Shown: positions 52,738-60,117 of the stretch, in pieces
How positions within the stretch are numbered: position 1 is the first letter of the stretch
Layout of the letters: every line of letters begins with the position of its first letter
Source: Bacteroidales bacterium
Lineage (GTDB): Bacteria > Bacteroidota > Bacteroidia > Bacteroidales > UBA932
Assembly (NCBI GenBank): GCA_017477245.1
Contig: JAFUWY010000020.1
Location: 62,001 to 126,000, forward strand
Direction of reading: 5' to 3'
DNA length: 64,000 bases
Program-made: the position numbers and the translations under genes
The notes under the pieces: model-generated
Told to the model about the DNA's origin: nothing
What the model saw: the letters and a program-made list of their open reading frames with translations, nothing else
Databases searched by the model: none

Positions 52738-54093
52738 ATGGCAAACAACAAGAACCTGTCCAAGCTTTGGAAGACCGAAGATTGGCTGGCCGTCTGGATC
52801 GGATTCATCGTGATCGCAATCGGTTGCGTGGCGGTGCTGACCGGAGCCTTTGATTTCTCTGCGTTGACGTTCAAGACCTGGACCTGGGGCGAGAGCCTGA
52901 CCGACGCCCAGATGGCCAAGGTCGTCCCCCTGGGCCAGCAGTTCGCCTCCGGCGCCTTCTGGGGCAAGATGCTGCGCACGGTCCTCGTGCTCGGCGTGCT
53001 CTTCACCTGCGGCGTCGCGCTGCTCGGCGAGAAGGTTAAGAAGTTTGTCCCCGCCTTCCTGTGCGTGTTCGTGCTGGCGGTCATCGTCCGCCTGATCAGT
53101 GCCGAATTCACCCTCAACCGCTACCTCGAGTGGGCCTTCTGGGCACTCATCGTGGGCATGCTGGTCTCCAATACGGTCGGGACCCCGGCGTGGCTCAAGC
53201 CCGCCGTGCGGACCGAGTTCTACATCAAGACGGGCCTGGTGATCATGGGCTTCTCCGTGCTCTTCTCCAACATCGCGAAGTTCGGCCTCTACGGCCTGGG
53301 CATCGCGTGGATCGTGACCCCGGTCGTGATCCTGTTCATGTGGTGGTTCGGCACGCGCGTGCTCAAGATGGACAACAAGCCGCTGGTCATCACGATGGCC
53401 TCCGCGACGAGCGTCTGCGGTACGTCCGCGGCCATCGCCACGGGCGCGGCCTCCAACTGCAAGAAGGATGACCTCACGATGACCATCTCCATCTCCATCA
53501 TCTTCACGGTCCTGATGATGGCCCTCGAGCCGATCATCATCCGCTGGACGGGCATGTCCCCGATCATGGGCGGCGCGCTCATCGGCGGCACGGTGGACTC
53601 CACCGGCGCCGTGGCCGTGGCCGGCTCCGTGCTCGGCGGCGAGGCCGAGCAGGCCGCCGTGCTCGTCAAGATGATCCAGAACATCCTCATCGGCTTCATC
53701 GCCTTCTTCGTGGCGCTCTTCTTCGCGACGAGCGTCAACCGCGAGAAGGGCCAGAAGGTCGGTGCCGGCGAGATCTGGAACCGCTTCCCGAAGTTCATCA
53801 TCGGCTTCTTCATCGCCTCGCTCGTGGCCTCCTTCATCATCCAGCCGCTCGCCGGCGCGGACCAGGTCAAGGCCATCAACGGCGTGCTCGACCAGTATAA
53901 GAACTGGGCCTTCGTGCTGGCCTTCGTCAGCATCGGCCTGGACACCAATTTCCGGGATCTCGCGAAGCAGATGCAGGGCGGCAAGCCGCTCTGGCTCTAC
54001 CTGGTGGGGCAGACCTTCAACATCGCCCTGACCTTCTTCGCCGTCTGGCTGCTGCTCAGCGGCGTGATCTTCCCGATCCCGCACCTTTCCTAA
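52738..54093 (+). CDS. YeiH-type putative sulfate exporter family membrane protein
   Basis: A 451-residue integral membrane protein with about ten helices. Family signatures include VGTPAWLKPAVRTEFYIKTG, MASATSVCGTSAAIATGAA and MGGALIGGTVDSTGAVAVAGS. Members (UPF0324/YeiH) are called putative sulfate exporters but the substrate is poorly established. An N-terminal amphipathic portion and longer first loop (KTWTWGESLTDAQMAKVV) are larger than in E. coli YeiH. A small membrane protein gene follows 6 bases later. Confidence 0.85.
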   Translation: MANNKNLSKLWKTEDWLAVWIGFIVIAIGCVAVLTGAFDFSALTFKTWTWGESLTDAQMAKVVPLGQQFASGAFWGKMLRTVLVLGVLFTCGVALLGEKVKKFVPAFLCVFVLAVIVRLISAEFTLNRYLEWAFWALIVGMLVSNTVGTPAWLKPAVRTEFYIKTGLVIMGFSVLFSNIAKFGLYGLGIAWIVTPVVILFMWWFGTRVLKMDNKPLVITMASATSVCGTSAAIATGAASNCKKDDLTMTISISIIFTVLMMALEPIIIRWTGMSPIMGGALIGGTVDSTGAVAVAGSVLGGEAEQAAVLVKMIQNILIGFIAFFVALFFATSVNREKGQKVGAGEIWNRFPKFIIGFFIASLVASFIIQPLAGADQVKAINGVLDQYKNWAFVLAFVSIGLDTNFRDLAKQMQGGKPLWLYLVGQTFNIALTFFAVWLLLSGVIFPIPHLS

Positions 54094-54099
54094 GCGGAA

Positions 54100-54378
54100 A
54101 TGCGCAAATCCGGACGCGCGGCACGGGTGGCCCTGCTCGTAGTGGGCGGGGCCATCCTGGCCGCGGCCGTCTATATCATGGTGCACCGGATCGGGCTCAA
54201 CCCCGAGCTGGACTTCGGCGCCGGTGCCTACTACTACGCCGACATCCCCGACTACGAGCACCGGCTGAACTGGGACACCTACCAGGCGCAGCTCCCGTAC
54301 TGGGTCTACGTCGTGCTTTTCCTGCTCTGGGGCGCCCTGATGTACTGGCTCTGGACCCGCATGGACCGGCGGAAGTAG
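54100..54378 (+). CDS. Small two-helix membrane protein
   Basis: 92 residues with a basic start (MRKSGRAAR), a first membrane helix (VALLVVGGAILAAAVYIMV), a polar exposed loop rich in tyrosine and aspartate, and a second helix (WVYVVLFLLWGALMYWLW) before a basic tail. It is not recognised as a family. The 6-base spacing from the YeiH-type gene suggests an accessory subunit, but this is inference. Confidence 0.72.
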   Translation: MRKSGRAARVALLVVGGAILAAAVYIMVHRIGLNPELDFGAGAYYYADIPDYEHRLNWDTYQAQLPYWVYVVLFLLWGALMYWLWTRMDRRK

Positions 54379-54415
54379 CACTTGTGAGATTGGCATAGAA
54401 ATTGGTACCCCTATG

Positions 54416-54448
54416 CTCGCTCCCGACTTCGGAAGCGAGTAATTTTTT
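54416..54448 (+). terminator. Terminator after the YeiH-type operon
   Basis: CTCGCT (54416-54421) and AGCGAG (54434-54439), extended inward by CCGA/TCGG across one mismatch, then TAATTTTTT. It lies just ahead of the cysteine hydrolase gene at 54458. Confidence 0.75.
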
Positions 54449-54457
54449 ATCAAGCAA

Positions 54458-55009
54458 ATGGAGAAACTCAATCATCCCGCCATCCTGGTCGTTGACATGC
54501 TCAACGACTTCGTGACCGGCGTCATCGGCTGCGACCGCGCCGTCGGTATCGTCCCTGCCACCGCCCGCCTGCTGGCGGCCGCCCGCGAGAAGGGCGTTCC
54601 TGTCGTCTACTGCAATGATTGCCACCTCCCCGGCATCGACCGCGAGCTCCAGATCTGGGGCGACCACGCCATCAAGGGCACGCCCGGCGCCGAGGTGATC
54701 CCCGAGCTCACGCCGCAACCCTGCGATTTCGTGGTGCCGAAGCGCCGCTACAGCGGTTTCTTCCAGACCGACCTGGACATCCTGCTCAAGGAGCTGGGTG
54801 TCAAGACCGTGGTCATCACGGGCCTGCACACGCACATGTGCTGCCGCCACACTTCCGCCGACGCCTATTGCCTCGGCTACGACGTGGTCGTCGCCAAGGA
54901 AGCGACCAATTCCTTCACTGAAGAAGACTATCTCGGCGGCCTGGCCTACCTGAAGACCTGCTACGGCGCTGACGCCTACACCAACGACGAACTCATCGCC
55001 GCCTTCTAG
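54458..55009 (+). CDS. Isochorismatase-like cysteine hydrolase
   Basis: A 183-residue enzyme of the nicotinamidase/isochorismatase fold. The expected triad is visible: D13 in ILVVDMLNDF, K95 in VVPKRRYSGF and C128 in TGLHTHMCCRHTSADA. The length fits small nicotinamidase-related hydrolases, though the substrate is not certain. It stands alone between two terminators. Confidence 0.9.
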   Translation: MEKLNHPAILVVDMLNDFVTGVIGCDRAVGIVPATARLLAAAREKGVPVVYCNDCHLPGIDRELQIWGDHAIKGTPGAEVIPELTPQPCDFVVPKRRYSGFFQTDLDILLKELGVKTVVITGLHTHMCCRHTSADAYCLGYDVVVAKEATNSFTEEDYLGGLAYLKTCYGADAYTNDELIAAF

Positions 55010-55034
55010 AAAACTGCTGACGGCAAGCATAATC

Positions 55035-55065
55035 AACGGGGATCGCATCACGCGGTCCCCGTTTT
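55035..55065 (+). terminator. Terminator hairpin, left copy of a 29-bp repeat
   Basis: AACGGGGATCGC (55035-55046), loop ATCAC, GCGGTCCCCGTT (55052-55063) with one G-U pair, then TTAT. The identical 29 bases recur at 59005-59033, on the far side of the lower-G+C segment. Confidence 0.85.
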
Positions 55066-55113
55066 ATGTATTGACAGGCCTTCCCGATATTATTTAAAGT
55101 TAAATAATTATAA

Positions 55114-55145
55114 TTTGAATAATTGAAAATAAAATAATATTTTTG
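55114..55145 (+). promoter_or_regulatory. Promoter of the AAA ATPase operon
   Basis: TTTG at 55114-55117, 20 bases, TATTTTTG at 55138-55145: a full match to the Bacteroidales promoter, in strongly A/T-rich DNA. The start site would fall a few bases before ATG 55159. Confidence 0.8.
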
Positions 55146-55158
55146 CGTTGATTAACAA

Positions 55159-56304
55159 ATGAATATGAAACCAAACAATCCTTTCATCATCACCAGCGAG
55201 TACCTCGGATCGGCCTATTTCTGCGACCGGGAGTTCGAAACGAAAGTCCTGACCGACAATATCCTGAACGGCAGGAACACGGTCCTGGTCTCCGACCGCA
55301 GGATGGGCAAGTCCGGCCTGATCGCCCACGCTTTTGACCAGGCGGCCGTCCGGGATACTTTCCGCACCTTCTCCGTGGACCTATACGCGACCACGTCCCT
55401 GTCCGAAATGGTGTTCCTGCTGGCCAAGGAAATCATCGGTCCCCTCAAAAGTCACGGAAAGAAGGCGCTGGAAGGGTTTTGGTCCGTCGTCAAGTCCCTG
55501 CGGCCTGGCTTCAAGCTGGATGCGGTTTCGGGACAGTTCGTCTTCGACCTGGCCCTGGGAGAGATCCGCCTCCCGCAGGAGTCCCTGAAGGAGATCTTCC
55601 AGTATCTGGAAAGCAGCAGGACGCCCTGCATCGTGGCGATGGATGAGTTCCAGCAGATAGCGGAATACCCCGAGGGCAACGTCATCGAACTGCTCCGGGG
55701 CTATGTGCAGAAGTGCAAGCACACCGGGTTCGTGTTTGCCGGAAGCAAGCGCCGTATGATGGAGAAGTTGTTCAACAGCCCCTCCGAGCCGTTTTACATG
55801 AGCTGCTCCCCGCTTTACCTGGAGGCCATCCCCCAGGAAGCGTACCTCCGGTTCGCCTCCCGTCATTTCAATGAAGCCGGGAAACGAATCTCCCACGAGG
55901 CTTTCCGCCGCATCTATGGTTTGTTTGAAGGCCATACCTGGTATGTCCAGCGTATGTTGAATGAACTCTATGCCTGGACGCCGCCGGGAGATGCCGCCAC
56001 GGAAGATTTTGTCCAGCCCGTTCTGGACCACCTTCTCAAACTGGGGGCCCGCGCATTCAAGGAACAGTTGTCCACGATGGCGGAAAGTCAGAAACGGCTC
56101 TTGATCGCCGTGGCCAGGGAAGGAAAGGTCCCGGGTGTCACCTCGTACGCATTCTGCAAAAAACACGCACTCAAAAGCCCCAGCACGGCACAAAGCGCAA
56201 TACGTTCGCTGTACGAAAAGGAACTTGTTACACGGGACGGGACGGTCTATTCCGTCACCAACCGGCTGTTCGGTCTTTGGTTGCGAAACGAGTACGGAGA
56301 ATGA
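55159..56304 (+). CDS. AAA/STAND-like ATP-binding protein with winged helix
   Basis: A 381-residue protein of the archaeal-ATPase-like group that is common in Bacteroidota and of unknown role. The P-loop reads VSDRRMGKSG at 44-53, lacking the first glycine of the classic motif but with the GKS core. Walker B is IVAMDEFQQI at 158-167. A sensor-like VFAGSKRRMM follows, and the last about 70 residues (SQKRLLIAVAREGKV ... SLYEKELVTRDGTVYSVTN) form a winged helix. Its stop overlaps the start of the next gene (ATGA), so it is coupled to the TPR-HTH regulator. Confidence 0.85.
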   Translation: MNMKPNNPFIITSEYLGSAYFCDREFETKVLTDNILNGRNTVLVSDRRMGKSGLIAHAFDQAAVRDTFRTFSVDLYATTSLSEMVFLLAKEIIGPLKSHGKKALEGFWSVVKSLRPGFKLDAVSGQFVFDLALGEIRLPQESLKEIFQYLESSRTPCIVAMDEFQQIAEYPEGNVIELLRGYVQKCKHTGFVFAGSKRRMMEKLFNSPSEPFYMSCSPLYLEAIPQEAYLRFASRHFNEAGKRISHEAFRRIYGLFEGHTWYVQRMLNELYAWTPPGDAATEDFVQPVLDHLLKLGARAFKEQLSTMAESQKRLLIAVAREGKVPGVTSYAFCKKHALKSPSTAQSAIRSLYEKELVTRDGTVYSVTNRLFGLWLRNEYGE

Positions 56305-57062
56305 TGAAAACAATTATTCAAGAAGTCGGGGTTATGCTGGCGGTGTTCTCCCTGGCCGCATGCGGCCCGGCGCCGTGCCGCCGCGTGGCGGCGACCCTCG
56401 ACGAGGTGGAGTCCTACATCAATGAGCGGCCGGACAGCGCCCTGGCGGTGCTCCGCGCCCTGGACAGCACGGCCGTGTACCGCGGCCCCGCCCAGCGCGC
56501 CCGCGCCTCCCTGCTGCACACGATGGCGCTGGACAAGTGCTATATTGACCTTCAGACAGACAGCATCATTGCTCCTGCCGTAGTCTGGTATAGCTGGCAT
56601 GGCTCCCCAGATGAGAGATTGAAGACGCTTTATTATCTCGGGCGCCTCCAGTATAATGCCAAAGACTATCAACAGGCCATCGTTACCTACACGGAGGCCC
56701 TTGCCGTGACGGAAAAGGCAAAAGATTCGAAATACACCGGCTTTGTCAACCAGGCTATCGCCGACACCTATTCCGTAACCTATCAAGAGAAAGAAGCGCT
56801 TCCCTATCTGGACCTGGCGTATGATTCTTTCCTCCAAATACCAGATTCTTCTCTGGCAAAACGAACGCTTTACAAAAAGGCTCTATGTTTGACAGATCTG
56901 CGGATGTGGGCGCAGGCGAAGAGATTGTATCAAATACTTCTGTCCGCCCCGCAGGAATTGAAGATCTTGTGTCAAGAATCAAGGCCGCATATGGTCTGCT
57001 TCTTATCCAATATGATTATCAGAAGACGAAGGAAGCGAAAGATCTCTTTCTCGAATGTTTGA
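56301..57062 (+). CDS. TPR-HTH membrane regulator, N-terminal part (frameshifted)
   Basis: The first part of a protein of the same design as the regulator at 22588: lipobox LAAC (C21-C22 region), then VESYINERPDSALAVLRALDS, typical of this Bacteroidota family, and TPR helices up to about residue 220 (LRMWAQAKRLYQILLSAP). After about 56960 the frame yields unrelated residues and ends at 57062, while the natural continuation is in the frame one base earlier. A single missing base near 56955-56990 explains this; a sequencing error is possible. The first about 250 bases are G+C-rich and the remainder is A/T-rich. Confidence 0.7.
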   Translation: MMKTIIQEVGVMLAVFSLAACGPAPCRRVAATLDEVESYINERPDSALAVLRALDSTAVYRGPAQRARASLLHTMALDKCYIDLQTDSIIAPAVVWYSWHGSPDERLKTLYYLGRLQYNAKDYQQAIVTYTEALAVTEKAKDSKYTGFVNQAIADTYSVTYQEKEALPYLDLAYDSFLQIPDSSLAKRTLYKKALCLTDLRMWAQAKRLYQILLSAPQELKILCQESRPHMVCFLSNMIIRRRRKRKISFSNV

Positions 57063-57970
57063 GCGAAGCCGGCACGCTTTATTCTGTAAATAATTGGGCG
57101 GCATATGCTTTATGCCTGTTCAGAGAAGGGGATTTCTGGCAATCAAACAGTATCCTTGATCAATTGGAACAATTGTATCCGGATAATAAAAGAATTGATT
57201 ACTGGCGAAGTATTATAGCACAAGAAAGCGGAGACCATAATACCGCATACTCCTTATATCGCTCCTCTATGGAATATCAAGATTCTTTATTGAGAATTCA
57301 GTTGGAACACTCAACTATGCTTGCTCAGAAGAGTTATTTTGAGAATCGGGCCATTGCAGGAGAGCAGTCGGCAAAAAAGAGGGCGGATATGCTATGGATA
57401 AGCAGTTTTCTATTTACCTTACTTGTTTTTCTTTCATTAGTGTACTTTCGATATCGGACTAGGAGAGCGCAGCACGAGCAAGCCCGGCTTCAGCAAACAA
57501 TCGATACGATTAGCCACATCGTTGATAATTTGACTTTTGAAAAGAATGCACTTCAACAGCAGTATAACGCACTGTTCCATGATTATTATAACACGCTCGG
57601 CAAGATTTGTGCAGATTATGAGGAGGGGAAACTCGATAAAGCAAATGCGTCAGATCGTGCGATTTTGCGGCGGTTGGATCGGATTATTTCCGATTTCACG
57701 GGGAATACGAATAACCGACAGGAGTTTGAAAACATCCTGAACCGTCATTTAAACAACATTATGGCTGATTTCAAGCGAGATTTCCCGAAGATGAAACAAC
57801 AGCGGTATACTCTTGCCGGATATTTATTTGCCGGGATAGATATGCCAACAATCAGCGTGCTGATGGGAATAGATATGGACGTCCTGTATTCTCGAAAATA
57901 CAGGATGAAAAACGAGATTGCTTCTTCAGCCGTATTGAATAAGAATACATATTTAAGATTCTTCCGTTAA
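56885..57970 (+). CDS. TPR-HTH membrane regulator, C-terminal part (frameshifted)
   Basis: The continuation of the upstream fragment. From about 56970 it gives TPR-like helices (LVSRIKAAYGLLLIQYDYQKTKEAKDLFLECL and on), one membrane helix (MLWISSFLFTLLVFLSLVYF), a coiled coil (ARLQQTIDTISHIVDNL) and a C-terminal HTH (QRYTLAGYLFAGIDMPTISVLMGIDMDVLYSRKYRMKNEI). Joined with the first part it makes about 555 residues, the usual size. The ATG at 56885 is probably not a real start. DNA is clearly less G+C-rich than the core genes. Confidence 0.7.
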   Translation: MFDRSADVGAGEEIVSNTSVRPAGIEDLVSRIKAAYGLLLIQYDYQKTKEAKDLFLECLSEAGTLYSVNNWAAYALCLFREGDFWQSNSILDQLEQLYPDNKRIDYWRSIIAQESGDHNTAYSLYRSSMEYQDSLLRIQLEHSTMLAQKSYFENRAIAGEQSAKKRADMLWISSFLFTLLVFLSLVYFRYRTRRAQHEQARLQQTIDTISHIVDNLTFEKNALQQQYNALFHDYYNTLGKICADYEEGKLDKANASDRAILRRLDRIISDFTGNTNNRQEFENILNRHLNNIMADFKRDFPKMKQQRYTLAGYLFAGIDMPTISVLMGIDMDVLYSRKYRMKNEIASSAVLNKNTYLRFFR

Positions 57971-58088
57971 TCGTCAGATTTATTATTTGAGGATACTTGT
58001 AATTGGTTTTATAAATAGCTAATAACCAACATAATATAGAGGCGGAGTAAGACTTTCTTGCGTCAGATATCAATGATGGTTTTCCAGA

Positions 58089-58096
58089 TATCTTTG
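58089..58096 (+). promoter_or_regulatory. Probable -7 element before the small ORF and barrel gene
   Basis: TATCTTTG matches the consensus, 24 bases before ATG 58121. A -33 TTTG is not clear at the right distance. Confidence 0.55.
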
Positions 58097-58120
58097 TGCT
58101 GTTTAAAAAACACAAAAGTC

Positions 58121-58318
58121 ATGAAAAAAGTCATTTATTATCTGGGGCGGCGCTTGGGGACATGGTCGTATGGGGATACGAACCTAAAAGAAGTTAAAAT
58201 GTCCATAGGACAACAGTGGGGAGGAGGCATTCCGGACCTTATTGGCGGCCAATATATGTATAAGGCACTGGATGACAATAATAATTTCGGCGCTTTACGT
58301 GTTGGAACCGCTTTTTGA
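58121..58318 (+). CDS. Small ORF, possibly an outer-membrane barrel remnant
   Basis: 65 residues (MKKVIYYLGRRLGTWSYGD ... FGALRVGTAF). No signal peptide is visible. The end RVGTAF, a beta-strand closing in phenylalanine, resembles the last strand of outer-membrane barrels, as does the next gene's end (FRIGYVF). It has a good -7 element and start, so it may be expressed, or it may be a decayed copy of a barrel gene. I do not recognise it. Confidence 0.4.
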   Translation: MKKVIYYLGRRLGTWSYGDTNLKEVKMSIGQQWGGGIPDLIGGQYMYKALDDNNNFGALRVGTAF

Positions 58319-58345
58319 AAAGATATAGATACATATAATAGGACG

Positions 58346-58939
58346 ATGAAAAGAATTCTTTTATTATCCCTTTTGTTTTTTGCCTTTTCTGGAAGCGGAT
58401 GGGCGCAAGACAAGCCTTCGACGAAGGTGGCAACAGGCTCCTTAAGAGGAGAGGTGTTTCTTGGCATAGGGGCTCCGGTCTACAAACTTGGTGCGATACG
58501 AAATCAGCCGCGGTATATGATAGGCGCCGAGTTGCGATATACTATGTCTCAAGGAAGTTGGGATTTGGGGGTGGGTTCCCGCGTGGGGGCTTTCGAACGA
58601 AAGTATTCAGAGGGACATCCGCTATATGTTTCTTCTGAGCATTATTTCGTTGTGGATAAGAATTTCTATCTCAATCATGATCTATGTTTTTTTGCAGGAA
58701 TAGAAGCTGGTATATCCGTCTCTTATGACACGTCCTACTATAATTCTAGGGCAAATCCATATGGTTTTCCTGGGGTCGTAGCTGACACGCACGCTTTTTA
58801 TGTCGCAAAAAGAGTTTCCCCGTTTATTGCGCCGCGGATTGGCATAGAGGTCTGGAATCATTTGCGTTGCTCGTTGACGTTTGATGTATGCGACAAAGGA
58901 AACAGCAACTTCAATTTCCGAATAGGATATGTATTTTAA
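58346..58939 (+). CDS. Outer-membrane beta-barrel protein
   Basis: A 197-residue protein with a signal peptide (MKRILLLSLLFFAFSGSGWAQ), alternating aromatic strands (RYMIGAELRYTMSQGSWDLG, YFVVDKNFYLNHDLCFFAG) and the terminal FRIGYVF. This fits a small eight-stranded barrel. The DNA is A/T-rich relative to the core. It is the last gene before the right-hand 29-bp hairpin and lies in the same low-G+C segment as the regulator. Confidence 0.75.
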   Translation: MKRILLLSLLFFAFSGSGWAQDKPSTKVATGSLRGEVFLGIGAPVYKLGAIRNQPRYMIGAELRYTMSQGSWDLGVGSRVGAFERKYSEGHPLYVSSEHYFVVDKNFYLNHDLCFFAGIEAGISVSYDTSYYNSRANPYGFPGVVADTHAFYVAKRVSPFIAPRIGIEVWNHLRCSLTFDVCDKGNSNFNFRIGYVF

Positions 58940-59004
58940 CAAGGAATCCGGGACACGTTCCTTATCCTGCAGCGTGGATGGAAGCGGCTCGGATGTCCGT
59001 GAAA

Positions 59005-59033
59005 AACGGGGATCGCATCACGCGGTCCCCGTT
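59005..59033. terminator. Terminator hairpin, right copy of the 29-bp repeat
   Basis: Identical in 29 bases to 55035-55063, including the loop. Followed by CCGGTTTTAG, with an A-tract on the left. It can end the barrel transcript and, on the minus strand, the GH43 transcript. Confidence 0.8.
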
Positions 59034-59055
59034 CCGGTTTTAGTACAGTTATTGT

Positions 59056-60069
59056 TTATTCGCTGGGCTCGGCGGGTTTGTCAAGCCCCTTGATGGCCAC
59101 GATGGTGCCGTCGCGACGGTAGGAGAGCTTGCAGACCTTGAGGCTGCGCAGGCGGTTGATACCGTTCGAGGGAACGCTGTCGTGGTGGAAAAGGTACCAG
59201 CTGCGGCCGTACTTGACGATCGAGTGGTGCGTGGTCCAGCCGAAGACCGGCGTCAGGATGACGCCCTTGTAGGTAAACGGCCCGTACGGGTTGTCACCGA
59301 TGGCGTAGCAGATCCGGTGGGTGTCGCCGGTGGAATAGCTGAAGTAGTATTTGCCGTTGTGCTTGTGCATCCAGCTGGCCTCGAAGAAGCGGCGCTTGTT
59401 GTCTTCGACCTTGATGGGGGTGCCGTCCTCATCCAGCAGGACGACCGGTTTGGGCTCCTCGGCGAACTGGAGCATGTCCTTGCCGAGCTTCACCACGCGG
59501 GCCGGGATGGCCGGTTCCCCGTCGGCGGGGTAGGAGGTGCCGCAGTCCTTCGCGAGGTTGTCCTCGTAACGCTGGAGCTGGCCGCCCCAGATGCCGCCGA
59601 AGTACATGTAGTACTCGTCATCGTCGTCGTGCAGGACGGCGTAGTCGATGGAGTAGCTGCCGCGGATGGGGTCCGGCTGGGCGACGAAGGGACCGGTGGG
59701 CGAGTCGGAGATGGCCACGCCGCAGCGGAAGATGTCGGTCTTGTCCTTGGCCGGGAAATACATATAGTAACGGCCGTCACGGCCTTTCACGACGTCGTTG
59801 TCCCACAGCTGGCGGCGGGCCCAGGGCACGTCCTTGATGTCCAGGACGTTGCCCCAGTCCTTGACGGGCGAGCTCATCGGGTCGGGCCCTTCGAGGGAGA
59901 GGACGTGGTAGTCCTTCATGTCGTACTCTCTGCCGAAATCGTCGTCCGGAGCGGCGGACTCCCAGTCGTGGGAGGGATAGATGTAGAGCTTGCCGTCGAA
60001 CACGTGCACGGACGGGTCGGCCATATAGTCCTCGGGGAAGAGGTAGCGTTTCTGAACTTTCTTTGCCAT
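59056..60069 (-). CDS. Glycoside hydrolase family 43-like enzyme
   Basis: A 337-residue five-bladed GH43 protein without a signal peptide, so probably cytoplasmic. The expected triad can be placed: base D18 in YMADPSVHVFDGKLYIYPSHDWE, D142 in YSIDYAVLHDDD and acid E230 in FFEASWMHKHNGKYYFSYSTGD. These fit beta-xylosidase or alpha-arabinofuranosidase branches. It is the last gene of a minus-strand operon with the symporter and GH115 genes. Confidence 0.92.
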   Translation of the reverse strand: MAKKVQKRYLFPEDYMADPSVHVFDGKLYIYPSHDWESAAPDDDFGREYDMKDYHVLSLEGPDPMSSPVKDWGNVLDIKDVPWARRQLWDNDVVKGRDGRYYMYFPAKDKTDIFRCGVAISDSPTGPFVAQPDPIRGSYSIDYAVLHDDDDEYYMYFGGIWGGQLQRYEDNLAKDCGTSYPADGEPAIPARVVKLGKDMLQFAEEPKPVVLLDEDGTPIKVEDNKRRFFEASWMHKHNGKYYFSYSTGDTHRICYAIGDNPYGPFTYKGVILTPVFGWTTHHSIVKYGRSWYLFHHDSVPSNGINRLRSLKVCKLSYRRDGTIVAIKGLDKPAEPSE

Positions 60070-60085
60070 AATCAGTGGTTGTTGG

Positions 60086-60106
60086 ATCCCCGGTCGCGCC
60101 GGGGAT
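60086..60106. repeat. Palindrome between the symporter and GH43 genes
   Basis: ATCCCCGG (60086-60093), loop TCGCG, CCGGGGAT (60099-60106), followed by GACG. This GATCCCCGGT...CCGGGGATGACG form is similar to dispersed palindromes seen in other genomes, and in style to the one at 48916-48939. Confidence 0.7.
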
Positions 60107-60117
60107 GACGTTAAAAA

